A stretch of DNA of 64,000 nt. Source: Sequoia sempervirens. Its lineage: Eukaryota > Streptophyta > Pinopsida > Cupressales > Cupressaceae. The first letter of the stretch is position 1. Each line of letters opens with the position of its first letter. The position numbers and the translations under genes are program-made. Location: contig VDFB02270651.1 of assembly GCA_007258455.2 (NCBI GenBank), positions 491,172,711-491,236,710 of the forward strand. The letters run 5' to 3'. This document shows positions 46,671 through 58,303 of the stretch, piece after piece. The notes under the pieces were generated by a model, which had not been told where the DNA came from, searched no databases, and worked only from the letters and a program-made list of their open reading frames with translations.

Positions 46671-49600
46671 ATGATGCCGATGGACAATGACATGGCGATT
46701 GTGCACCGGGCGGACGAGGTTCGTGCATTGTATAGCGGGGGCGCGGGCGGACAGCAGGTGAGTGGCAACAAAAACCCACATATTTAATTTACGCAATTTT
46801 TACGTAAAAAATAAAAATTTAAAAACATGGGTTTTCTTAGGTAAGAAAAAGTAAAAAACGGGTCTAAATTAGTTTAGGAAAAAAAAATCAAATTTACTTG
46901 AGGAAAAAGCAGTGGGGTAGTGTTTGCCCAGAAACGAGAATGGCGCCACCGCGGTGAAGTGGCATACGGCGGCGGGCAGCCCGCACTGACCCGGGCGTGC
47001 TTACCGGCCAAGGCGGTGCACTCTAGGCTGAGGCTGACAACGTCGGCATGAAGTGATCGCCACAACTGCGGAAGGCTGCCCACGTGGGGTCAGTCCCGCC
47101 CGCTGCCTGAAGTCTGCTCATTGCGGCCGAGGCATTAACGTATGGCAGCGAGGTGGAACCGTCCGGCGTGAGGCGATCCGCTATGGCGAGGCATAACCAC
47201 ATGCAGTTGAAATTTGGACCCGCCCATTGCGGCCGGAACAAGATACCGCCCGTAGTGAGAACCCCACAACCTGGTGATCCCTTCTGATCTGTGGCCGTCT
47301 GTAACCGCCCGGCCGGAGGTAGTCTCACCTGCGTTCGCGGTGAAGCGATGCATGTGGCGGACCAGCCCAGCTGGTAACCCTTCCCCGGTACGGCCGGTGC
47401 CACTGCTAGCGGCGAGGCAGAACTGTCGGCGAACGCGAAACTGCGGCGGAGCCGCCTCTCTCTGGCCGGATCCGCCCGCTGCAACTCAGCGAGCTGTCTG
47501 TCGAGAAGGAGTCAATGGGGAGGCAACCCGGGGAAGTGCAAAGGCAGCAAAAGACATAAGTAAGAGAAAAGACGTATACGAGAAAATGGACTAATGATAA
47601 AGTGTTTGTGTATGCAGAGCTTTGAGTGGTTATGAGTACATGAGCGACAGTCCGAGGTGATGGCAGCGTCGATAGCAGCGATGAACGAAGAGGATCAGGT
47701 GGCATTGGATCACACAGGTTTAGATCACTGTGTTCAGTTTCTCGAGGTTCGAGCACATCCAGCGATGTTGACAACATTGATAGAGAGATGGAGCTTAGAG
47801 ATATCGACATTTCATTTCCCTACAGGAGAGATGACCGTGACGTTGGAGGATGTGTGGCGTATCCTGAGGCTGTCGATTGCCAACCGGTTAGTGAGGGAGG
47901 TGGTGTCCACAGGAGCAGAGTTACAAGAGACTATGAGAGTATTGTTTGGACATGTGACGTTGTCGCTGGTGAAGGAGCAGTTAGATTTGGATGGGTGTTT
48001 GGTAGTAGGGGTGCCAGCTTTACCGTTATTCCTGTGTGGGCTGATTAGTAGGATATTGTTACCAAATCAGAGCAGATGGTTATGTAACCTACGCTATATG
48101 GAGGTGATCCGCTACATTGTCGAGTGGTGGGGGGGACCATTTTCATGGGGTTCATGTGTATTGGCTCAGCTGTATAGAGATATACATGAGATTTGCTACC
48201 AAGAGGTATCGAATGTGACATATGTGACGCTACTGTAGATTTGGGCGTGGGAGCATATTGCAGTGACTAAGCCGATAGTGGTGAGGAGGGGGACAGTGGA
48301 TGACCGTGAGCCCGTAGCTTGGGAGTATGGGGAGGAGAGAGGGTGTGTTTTCTACTATGAGATGCAGGGGGAGATGGAGGGGTGGAGGAGAGCATTTGAT
48401 GATCTGCATTCGGGGGACATAGAGTTGCAGCCATATAGGGCGCGTCAGTTCAAGGGATGGACAGATACGAGGAGTCATGAGGGGTATTTTCTGAGCCGAT
48501 GTTTTATTATTGGTACTCTACCGCGCATAGTAGAGTCTCACCGACCAGACAGAATGCTCAGACAGTTTGGGGTGATACAGGATATTCCGACGACGCCTAT
48601 CCTGTTTTAGCGGTATAGTAGAGAGCTACCATGGGGAGGCTGCATAGCACCAATGACAGCCAGGGCATCATGGAGGGTAACAGGACATGTGGCTTATCTA
48701 GGGAGAGTAGGAGGAGAGCAGGTGCTAGTGGTGACCGAGCAATACCGGAGGTGGTTCCAGAATAGGTTATGGAAGATGATTACTCCTATGCAGCCTATTT
48801 TGAGGGTAGCGGGTGTCGGACCAACGGATGAGCAAAGGCCACAGAGGGAGAGGAGAGGAGGGGAGTAGCAGTGACGAGAGGTGGCAGTGGTAGACGAGGG
48901 GGGACAGGAAGAGTCCGAGGGGGATGAGAGAGAGCAGGTAGGCAGAGCAGGGAGGAGGAGGAGGAGACATCAGAGATGAGGCCAGAGAGAGGGTCAGCAG
49001 CGGGAGAGGAGACAACCACAGAGAGTCCAGGGGGAGCAGAGGGTGGACAGAGAGGGTCGACAGCAGGAGAGGGGGCAGCCACAGAGAGCTCAGGGGGAGC
49101 AGAGGGTGGAGGAGGTGATGGATGTGGATGATATGGAGGATGTGGAGGTGGTAGGTGCGAGGGACGCTGTAGAGGAGGGGAGGAGATAGTTTGTGGTAGG
49201 ATGACATGGTCAGCCACAGCGGTTGCGGGTTCGGCCGACTACAGAGAGTCATGAGGCTCATCAGGAGCTGGAGAACGGAGAGGAGGAGGAGGTGAGAGCA
49301 GCACCAGGAGAGGAGAGGATGTCACCACGACATCGATTCGTGGTTGAGAGACAGGGAGAGGCGAGATGATTTCGGGTTCCCAGATTGTGGAGGACCAAGC
49401 GGAGCGACAGGAGCAGGGGGATAGGGAGTAGCCAGCAAGTGGGGAGGATGAGACAAATCAGGTGGTTGGAGAGGAGGATGTGATGGTTGGGGAGGAGGAT
49501 GTGATGGATGTGGACAGGGATGTGGCAGAGGAGGATGTTGTGGTAGCAGGATCATTAGTTGTAGTTCCCTATGTACTGGAGGATCCCATTGTGCAAGCTA

Positions 49601-50821
49601 GAGGAGCAAAGGCGAGAGTACAGATGGCGGAGTAGAGAGTGAGGGCTCTTTAGGCTGAGCTAGCCAGAGTACATCGGGAGTCACTGATAGATTATGACGC
49701 CATTAATTTCCAGCTAGGGGGAGCGGTGAGGGAGAGAGATAGGGCACAGTCAAAGGTGCAGAGGACACAGGGTGAGTTGACTAGTATGACATGGGACCGT
49801 GACGGATTGTAGGCAGAGGTCGTAGTTTTATAGGTCAGGGGGGAGCCAGAGGGGAGGACAGAGCAGGTAGCTAATCAGGGAGCAAGAGGTACTAGTTAGC
49901 AGTCAGGAGATCTCCAGTGAGACTGGGACGAGCTTCAGGACATGGTACATTGTCTTGAGCAGGCAGTTGGAGAGATAGGGTTGATGCAGGAGAGGGAGGC
50001 TGTGACAGTGGAGCAAGCACGGATTATGCGGGCTAAGAGAGACGTAGCACATGCGCAGGTGTAGGTGATGGAGGCAAAGAGGGATGCGGAACAGACGCGC
50101 ATTCAGAGTGAGAGAGTCGTGGCAGAGGCGAAGATACAGTCATTGCGGAGGGAGAGAGATGAGGCAGTAGCAGAGGTATCGACTCTCTGGAGAGAGGAAT
50201 GTAGCAGAGCTGAGGGCAAAGGCTCTTCAGAGGGATAGAGATGCAGCGGTGACTCAGGCACAGGGGGCTGAGAGAGAGAGATGCAGCAGAGATGCAGATG
50301 CAGACCCTACAGGCAGAGAGGGATGTTGCGATGGCTCCTGTTCTGATAGGTCAGGGTGTGGGTGGGAGGCCAGGAGCAGATGTGCAGATTATGGAGAGAG
50401 AGAGAGAGATGGAGTAGTGGCATGGGCAGCGACTGCAAAGGAGATGAGGGATCGACTATAGGAAAAGCTGGCACAGAGTTGGTGGGCTCAGGAGGCCTGG
50501 GAGCAAGAGAGGAGAGCTATTACTAGGGACTGAGACAGGTATCGACATGAGCGAAATTCTACTCAGGTCTAGGTTGCGGAGAGAGAGGAGAGCATGAAAG
50601 AGGTAGGTTTTTGAATGGCTACATATTATGATGCAGTTCCTGATCCAGCACAACGGAGATTCTGTTATATCCGGTAGACACCTCAGATGTCAGCGCCATC
50701 TCAGTCATTGGGGACACAGACCCATGGTTACAGTGATTCTCCAGGGGTTTCACCAGGTAGGGGAGCAGGACCTGACTCACCATAGAGATCAGATGTGGGG
50801 AGTTCATTTGAGAGGTGATAG
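46671..50821 (+). pseudogene. Antisense PMD / coiled-coil gene inside the retrotransposon
   Basis: Lies on the strand opposite to gag-pol, between pol and the 3' LTR. Exon 1 (46671-46757, 29 codons from ATG) ends CAG|GTGAGT. Exon 2 starts at 47618 in matching phase. From 47660 the product matches the plant mobile domain (PMD, PF10536): 'LIERWSLEISTFHFPTGEMT', 'TLEDVWRILRLS', 'GGPFSWGSCVLAQLYR', then after a TAG 'IWAWEHIAV'. It continues through a Gln/Arg/Glu-rich linker, an acidic stretch and a coiled-coil-like block (about 49600-50590), ending at TGATAG near 50816. Broken by TGA 47633, TAG 48236, 48608, 48866 and more, a frame change near 49375 and another near 50200. Extra antisense ORFs are known in Tat elements; function unknown. 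Confidence 0.8.
46758..47617 (+). other. Predicted 860-bp intron of the antisense gene
   Basis: GTGAGT donor and TATGCAG acceptor. Phase 0 on both sides, joining the 29-codon exon to the frame leading into the PMD. The interior is unusually GC-rich (46900-47560) with open frames on both strands that I treat as spurious. The region is AT-rich only near its left edge. Confidence 0.55.
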
Positions 50822-51314
50822 GCTACTGAGTTTTTTGATAGATGCAGGGTGGAGTGTGTAGGATTTATTGACAGAGATCAGAGATGTTCCATATCTCTGA
50901 ATTTTGTATTTTATCATGTGATGTATGATGGACATGTGACATATATTATATTATTTTGATATGGGACAGTTCTTATTGACACCATGTAGTATGTTTCCTT
51001 TTATGATGGATGATTATATGCATGTGTATATGGTATCACATGCTTATGTGGATGGATGCATTGATTTATTTATGCTCATGTGTTGGTTTTATTTATGCTC
51101 ATGATATGAGATGTTCATGTGGATGATTGGATATATGTTCTTGTGGAATACAAATAATTTTATTGATGCAAATGTGTGCATGGTGATATGTTATGTGGAG
51201 CTATGGGATTTATGATGATTTATATATGGATGCCTAGTTGACTTATTTGTCATGTATGTATATGTGTATGATGGGTTTTATATGAATATTTTATATATGC
51301 AGGATGGGATGTAT
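50822..51314. other. Non-coding 3' region of the element
   Basis: Rich in 'atgtg', 'atatgg' and 'gatgga' words. No ORF. Confidence 0.5.
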
Positions 51315-51431
51315 TATGCGTCTAACACTTTGTAATGCAAGTGGCGATGTATGTATGGATCTAACATATAGTGATGCAGGTGACGATGGATATATGGACC
51401 TAACATATTGTAATGCAGGTGACGATGGATA
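51315..51431 (+). repeat. 39-bp tandem repeat, three copies
   Basis: Units start at 51315, 51354 and 51393 (core 'ctaaca.......gatgca.gt'), with a partial fourth. They lie downstream of pol in the retroelement's 3' region. Confidence 0.88.
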
Positions 51432-51439
51432 TATGGAAT

Positions 51440-52335
51440 AGTACTTTTGTAATTTTAGAGGAGATAACACACGGCCATAAGTTCCAATAGGAACTGACAT
51501 GATAATGGGAGGTGAGTATGTGGTGATTGTGAAGATGGATGTCATTTGGCATCTGTCAAAAAGTATCAGTATCCTGAGAAGAGTGGAAAAGAATGGGGGA
51601 AAGTATTTGCACAACCAAAACCATAGGGTGAGTGTTAATGCAATGATTATGAAAATGCAATCCTAATTCAATTTGCCATCTTTGGAGCACTAATTTTTGC
51701 TATAGCATAAGACACGATACACCAAGGTATGAAGGACCGAGGTAGATTAGTGTCTTATGCATGAGACAAACACGCCAGATAAGAAGGCTATCCCAATACC
51801 CCAAAGTCATGAAGACCTTGTTTGGGTCCGGTATTGAGATAAACACAAGCACAAAAGGATGCCCCAACATAACACAAGACCTCGAGGATCTTGGTGGGTA
51901 CTATGTGGAACAACCGAGAAGACACAATCAAAGAAAAGATCAAGATATGCCCCTATGTGGACCAATCAAAACACGCCATAATATGATGGATTATGGCGGC
52001 CTTGATAAGTGATGATAGGGAGCCCAAATGATAAACAAAAACCAAAAGCATCAAAAGATCGTAATCAATTTCAAATGTCCATTGTCATAGGATCAAGGGG
52101 ATAGATGGAATTGATGAGGTATGTTAGGAAGGATGTATCCTGATGAGACCTATGATGGATACCAAGTGAAAAGATCGATATGATATAGGATATTCAAAAT
52201 TATTTAGATTCATTGGTATAAGTGGGTCTTGTTTGTTAAGGACCAGCTAGATAAAGGCATAGCTTGATGACACAACACAAGGGAGACAAGACACAACCTA
52301 AAGACCTAGGGGCTCGGGGGCCGATCAGAGATTAG
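51440..52335. other. Non-coding 3' region of the element
   Basis: No gene recognised. Short frames such as 51761-52012 lack family similarity. Confidence 0.5.
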
Positions 52336-52660
52336 CCTTACCTACGTGAAAACGCAGAGCCCTCGTAGTTCATGGAAAAAGACCATGGATAAAGTGGAAA
52401 GAAGACAATGGTGACTGATGATGAAGGACTCAACACGTGACAGACAAATACCCCGGGGGAGAATCAAATGACCAACCTTGCCTACGTGAAAGCACAGGAG
52501 CAACGTAGTTCGATAAAAAGACCATGGATAAAAGAAAAAAGGGACTGGTGAAGACGAAGTGATGGAGGACCAAAACAAGTTGATCCAAAAATTCCCCAAG
52601 GGTAGATCGAGTGATCAACCTTGCCTACGTGACAGCGCAGGGGCAACGCAGTTCGGGAAG
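52336..52660 (+). repeat. About 141-bp degenerate tandem repeat
   Basis: The block 'cctt.cctacgtga' starts at 52336, 52476 and 52619 (periods 140 and 143). It is followed each time by 'gca...c...gtagttc' or 'cgcagttc', and after the first two by 'aaaagaccatggataaa'. Confidence 0.82.
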
Positions 52661-53023
52661 GGATGAAAGCGATGCGGGAGGATGAGATCTAGGTGGAGAT
52701 CGACACGATGGATGATCCTTCATGACGACACAGACTGATCGACAAAGGGAGTGAAAGACATAAGCTCAAAGTGGGATATAAAGAAGCTTAGGATGAGGGA
52801 TAGGTAAGGTGGGTCATCCAGTGCTCAATCAACAAATACCAAGCGGCCCATGCTTATGTGGGTGGGGATGATAGTGTAGATGACAACATAAAATAAGTAG
52901 GATGTCAGGTAGATAATGATTAAGCCCTTTACGGATGGTGCCTATTGACAGGTTTTCACCATCCATACTTATCCAAGGCACCACCAAGAGGTAGTTTTCA
53001 CCAAAGGACGGATTGATTTATTT

Positions 53024-53080
53024 TTACTATTTTTTTTTTTTTTTTGGATTTTTTCATACTTTTTTTTTTGACTTTTTAGG
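53024..53080. repeat. Poly(T) tracts
   Basis: Two long T runs just downstream of the pol stop (A runs in the element's sense orientation). Confidence 0.8.
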
Positions 53081-53098
53081 TGGGGTTATCAAACGGAC

Positions 53099-54330
53099 TT
53101 AGGCATAGAACCTCTTCAGATGGAGGATATTGACAGGTTCATAAAGGGGATCTCCTTCAAGAGTAGTTAGCCTGTAGGCCCCAGATCCGTATTTCGCGGC
53201 TATGATATAAGGCCCTAACCAATTTGCCTCAAATTTTCCTTTTTTATCACAGTCCGGTTGGGTGCGTTGGTTCTCTTTGAGGACAAGTTCACCAACCTAG
53301 AATTGTTGAGGACAAACCTTTTTATTATAATGATGTTTGAGGCGGTTTTGGTATGCTTACAAATGATCATAGGCTCTTATTCTCCACTTTTCCAGTAACT
53401 CTAGTTGTGCCAGTTGTGCAACATGAGCGTCTTCTTCGCTGATAAGGTTCTTCAAAGAAATTCTCAATGAGGGGAGCTCAACTTCGATTGGCAAGATGGC
53501 TTCAGCACCGTATACTAAAGAGTATGGGGTGGTGCCTATTGGGGTGCGGATGGATGTACGGTATGCCCAGAGGGCAGGATGAATATGAAGGTGCCAATCT
53601 CGTCTAGTGTTATTGATAACCTTTTTGAGTATGTGGATGAGGGTCTTGTTGGGTTCTTCTACCTGACCATTACCCTGAGGGTAATAAGGCGTCGACCAAC
53701 GATGCTGGATATGGAAGGTGTCGCAGAGGTGTTTCATGGCTTGGTTTTTAAAAGGTTTTCCATTATCAGAAATGATGGTGGATGGGATACCATATCTACA
53801 GAGAATATGGTAGAGGATGAACTTGGAAATCTGAGTACCAGTAATTTGTGAGAGTGGCATTGCTTCCACCCATTTGGTGAAGTACTCAGTTGCAGTAATG
53901 ATGAATGTATGGCCGTCGGATGATGGTGGGTAAATCTTGCCAATCAAGTTGAAACCCCATTGAGAAAATGACCATGGTGCTAGGAGAGGTTGAAGATCTT
54001 GTGCTAGGGCGTGGATGAAATCTGCATGCTGTTGACATGGAAGGCATTTCTTCACAAATTCGCAAGCATCATGTTCTAATGTGGGCCAATAATATCCAGC
54101 TCGTAAGATCCTTTTGGCCAGAGCCATACCATTTGAGTGAGCCCCACAAATACCACCATGTACTTCCGTTAGTACTGTTTGGGCCTCGGTCTCATTCAGA
54201 AATCTAAGGAGGATTCTATCATACCCGCGACGATAAAGCGTATCACCAACAATGATGTATCGGGAAGAGTGATGGATAAAGGATTTACGTTGGTTGCATG
54301 TAATTTCGGGGGGTATGATATTATCACGGA
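53099..54330 (-). pseudogene. Integrase
   Basis: HHCC zinc domain: His and His in 'EVHGGICGAH', then 'CLPC'. Core with D-D(35)E signature: 'SQWGFNLIGKI' carries Asn where the first catalytic Asp is expected; 'IISDNGKPF' retains the second Asp; 'YPQGNGQVEEPN' retains Glu at spacing 35. The C-terminal domain continues past stops at 53357 and 53297 ('LGPYIIAAKYGSGAYRL', 'LHLKRFYA') to TAA at 53099. It is catalytically dead as it stands. Confidence 0.93.
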
Positions 54331-54399
54331 GGTAAGTGTATATGTCTTGGTACCACGGGGAGGCGGGACCTACAATATCGCACACCATGTCAGTCTCAG

Positions 54400-54880
54400 G
54401 AACATCATATGTAGGGATTAAAAGCTGTTCAACAAGAAACTCACACTCCGTTCGATCCTTAGGCATGTCAATCAAGGAACCAATAGTGGCCATGGCATCT
54501 ACCGCTTTATTCTGTACCTGAGGGATTTGGTCAAACTGTATGAAGGTGAAATATTTCTTGAAGTCATCCACCATGCATTTATAGGGCAACATTTTATCAT
54601 CTTTCGTGAGGAATTCATCATTGACTTGTCTAATAACCAGCAACGAATCACCAAAGACTTTCAAATTTGTTATGTGCCACTGTTTTGCAATTCTGAGGCC
54701 GGTGAGGAGGGCTTCATATTCTGCCATATTGTTGGTACATGGAAATGCTATCCTGAATGACTTTGGGATGTAGTCACCTTGAGGAGTGACTAATAGAATT
54801 CCTACCCCCGATCCACTATGCATATATAAGCCATCAAAGTATAATGTTTAAGTTGGTGCTTCTATCACTGTGTAGATTTC
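54400..54880 (-). pseudogene. Second (archaeal-like) RNase H, aRNH
   Basis: After stops at 54953 and 54848 the frame reads 'TLYFDGLYMHSGSGVGILL...NNMAEYEALLTGLRIA...VFGDSLLVI'. This is the DG-S / E / GDS-L pattern of the extra RNase H that Tat-lineage gypsy elements carry between the native RNase H and integrase (family knowledge). The first motif has Leu where Ser is usual. The acidic residues D, E and D appear retained. Confidence 0.85.
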
Positions 54881-55120
54881 TTCATCTGGGAATTTAGTGT
54901 CTAGTGGGTAGGCATCTACTAATGGTGTTTCAGCCAATTGATCGGCAATAACCTATCCTTTTATGGCTTTTTTCTCTACATACTCTATGTCAAATTTTCT
55001 TAGAAGTATGACCCATTTGGCCATGCGGCCAGTCAAAGTGGTTCTGGATAACAAATACTTCAAGGGATCAATTTTGGTGATTAATTTGACCGGATGGCTG
55101 AGCATGTAATGACAGAGTTT

Positions 55121-56380
55121 CTATGTACTGAAGACTAGTGCAAGACATGCTTTTTCCATAGGGAAGTAATTTAACTCATAGCCTACTAGTGTTCGGTTGA
55201 TGTAGTAGATTTCCCTCTCTTTGAATGACTCATCATGTTGCACCAATAATGCCCCCAGTGCGACTGAAGTAGCAGAGATATAAAGTAGGAGGGGTTTTCC
55301 TGGGATAAGCGGCATCAAAATCGGTGGATGAGCTAAATATTCCTTAATTTTATCAAAACCCATTTGACACTGTGGGGTCCATCGGAAGGTGGAATCTTTC
55401 TTCAAAAGATGGGTAAATGGCTGACATTTATCTGTGAGCTGGGCTATGAACCGACGGATGGACTGCATCTTTCCCTGGAGGCTTCTTAACTTCTTTAGAT
55501 TGCGTGGAGGTGGCATGTCCAGAATAGCCTCTACCTTGGCAGGGTCAACTTCAATACCTCTGTGAGAGACTATGAAACCCAACAAATTCCCTGACGTGAC
55601 CCCAAAGACTCACTTTTTTGGATTCAGTCGCAACTTATAATGCTCTAACTGCTCAAATATCTTTTTCAGGATGGCGGGATGTTCTGCTCGTGTTCTGGAT
55701 TTCCCTAATAGGTCATCAACATAGTCTTCCATGATGATATGGATGAGGTCATGGAAGATAACTGTCATGGCTCTCTGATACGTTGCCCCCGCATTTTTGA
55801 GACTGAAGGGCATAACATTGTAACAGAAAGTGCCCCAAGGGGTTGTGAAGGCGGTTTTGTGTTGGTCTTCAGGTGCAATTTGAATCTGGTTATAACCAGA
55901 GAAGCCGTCCATAAGGGATAACATCTCATGTCCTGCTGTTAGGTTGACCAACATGTCAATGTTAGGAAGAGGGAAATCATCTTTTGGGTAGGCTTTGTTA
56001 AGATCTCTGAAGTCTGTGCAAACCTGAATGTCTCCATTTGGTTTGGCAACTGGGACTCTATTAGAGATCCATTCAGAGTAGTCAATTGGTCTGATAAAAC
56101 CTGCATCCAGTAACTTCTCCAATTCCTTCTTGACTAACAACGCGACTTGCGGATGCATCTTGCGGAGCTTTTGCTTGACAGGCTTGGCGTTTGGGCGAAT
56201 GTCTAAGTGATGAACCACTAAAGCAGGATCTAAGCCTGGCATGTCTAAGTATGACCACACAAAGTTAATGATTCCTTCTCGGAGTAGTTGTACAAAGATC
56301 GAATACTCTTGTTCTGAGAGTGACTTAGCTACATAGGTGATCTTAGGACTTTCAGCAGTTCCCAAATTAACTTCTTGCAT
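55121..56380 (-). pseudogene. Reverse transcriptase and RNase H
   Basis: The open part 56380-55610 holds 'VCTDFRDLNKA', 'LSLMDGFSGYNQI' (catalytic Asp at residue 158 of this part), 'AFTTPWGTFCY', 'MPFSLKNAGATYQR' (usually FGLKNA) and 'YVDD' (220-223). After TGA at 55610 the thumb and connection follow ('LLGFIVSHRGIEVDPAKVEA'), then the tether/RNase H start ('PLLLYISATSVALGALLVQ', where the Ile-Ser-Ala of YISAT aligns where other elements have a catalytic Asp region). A TAG at 55121 interrupts 'LVFST*KL'. Confidence 0.95.
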
Positions 56381-56857
56381 CTCTTCAATTAGAATAGATG
56401 ATCTGGTAGATAGCTAAGTTCCCATAAGGGGAAGATGAACATCTCCATCTTCCAGCGCCTCTTCGAGGTTTTCACCTTCAGATGCATCCTTTATTTTTAC
56501 TTTTTCCAGGTCAGGAAATGCCTCAGGGAGGTTTTCACTAGATGACCGCTTTTTACTTTTCTTATTTTTATTTTTGTGACTAGAGTATTCATCCTCCTCC
56601 AATCCCATAAGGTTGACATATGTGTCCGCAGACATACTGACAGGTGTGGTATTATGTGGGTCCTAATTAATGAGTTCAGGGTGACAAAAAGATAGGCTAA
56701 TGGTGCAGACGGATAAGCATTTGAACATGAATGATAAGTCAGTGTGATCGACGTCATTGTATGCATGTATGATGGATTCCTCTTTGGGTATGTCTACCAA
56801 TGAGCCATCGTCCATGGTGATACTATTGGAAGTATTAGATGATGTTGCGGGGCTTTT

Positions 56858-57982
56858 CTATTTTCTGTCATACCCAATGCCTACTTTCTTTGGTGACTGT
56901 GGTGTATCAATGGGTTGCAACCGCCCTTGTTCCTCTTTACCTAGGCCTCTGCCTTGATAGTTATGTTTATCCACAAACTTTGTTGGGCAAGGATACTTTT
57001 CCTGAAAATATTTCTTTAGAGGAGTTTCTGGTTCAGGCTCTTCTCGGTAGACCCATTGGCTTATGTCTTCCTCTGGTGCATCGATCTTGACACTCGAAGA
57101 TCTGAAAGTGGTAGTAGGGATGTTTTTACCACTGAAGGTGATGGTCTTGTCTTCCTTTTGTGTAGCGTACAAGGTTTGACTGTATTCGTGTGGTGACGGT
57201 GGCATGGTGGCTACATTGAGAGCCATATGCATTTCATATTCGCCACACCCTTTGTCGATGATCTGGACTTTGGTGACTGAAGGATTAGTTGTGGAGGATG
57301 GAGTGGTGATCACGGTGGATGGTGGATTAGAGGATGATGACTGGGACGCCCCCATTTCAACCCCAGGCCAATAATGTAAATGGGGAAATGATGCTTCTAG
57401 AGCGCGGAAATATTCGAATGGTTGGGGGTCGGCATAGATGGTGACCTCTTGTCCGTTGACTGGGAATTTTAGGCACTGATGGTAGGTGGAGAGGATGGCT
57501 TGCATAGCGTGGAGCCATGGGTGGCCAAGGAGGAGATTATACGGTAAGTCCAGATCAAGGACATGACATGTAGTATACTGAAGCACAGGTCCCACTTGGA
57601 TAGGGAGACTGATAATTCCTTCTAAATTTCTTTCTGCATTGTCATAGGATTTGATTGTAATGATCTAGTTGCTTAGATCCGCTTGAGTATACCCCACCTG
57701 TTTTATGAATTTCAAAGTACATAAGTTGAGGGCAAAGCCATTATCTACCAAGACCCTTTTTATTTTATGGCGAGCAACCACGACTTCGATGTGTAAGGGG
57801 TGATTATGATTGACATCGATGTTTGGCATATCATTTTGGCTGAAGTGGAGGTGATGAGACAAAGCCAAGTGTCCCACCAAAGCTTGGAATTGTGTGGGGT
57901 CGATGTCATTTGGCACATGGGTTTTCTGCAAGGCTCTATTGAGGATTTCTTGATGTACTAGGGAAGACTTAAGCAAATCCAA
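56858..57982 (-). pseudogene. Aspartic protease region
   Basis: 'VLVDNGFALNLC' near 57720 is the active-site loop (usual plant gypsy form VLVDNGSALN or VLIDTGSS). The Ser after D-x-G is Phe here. The second half has 'LPYNLLLGHPWLH' near 57530, the conserved hydrophobic-Gly flap motif. TAG at 57665 lies between the two halves. Downstream to 56858 is a poorly conserved linker. Confidence 0.88.
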
Positions 57983-58303
57983 AATGGATATATGAGCGGG
58001 GGTCTTCCTTAGATGATCAAGGATGTTGTACTAAGAGTTTACAAGAGTTGGTTGGGTGGGTGTAGAGGCTACAGGGACAGTGATGCAGGCTCGTTGTGTA
58101 GTAACAACACATTGAGGGTCTTTGGCTTTAATGTGTATCATGGACACTCGGGGTTCCACCTGCTTAATGTAATGAATAACACCTTCATAATTGAAGGGCA
58201 CATTCTTGTAATTCACATTATTCGTGTTGTTGTTTTGAGGATTACTGTTGGAGGTGCTAGGGCCTTGATTATGGTTTGGGAAGGTGTTTTGATAGATCTG
58301 CAG

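Noticed and set aside
47023..47810. Minus-strand frames of 134-153 codons and plus-strand 47274-47594
   Set aside because: GC-rich intron and the complement of the PMD exon; composition-driven, no recognisable domain.
48767..49555. Minus-strand Pro/Ser/Leu-rich frames up to 164 codons
   Set aside because: Complement of the Gln/Arg/Glu-rich linker of the antisense gene; biased composition opens the reverse frames.
50601..50634. Possible second intron of the antisense gene (gtaggt...atgcag)
   Set aside because: Only about 34 bases, below plant intron minimum; the splice-like motifs are probably chance.
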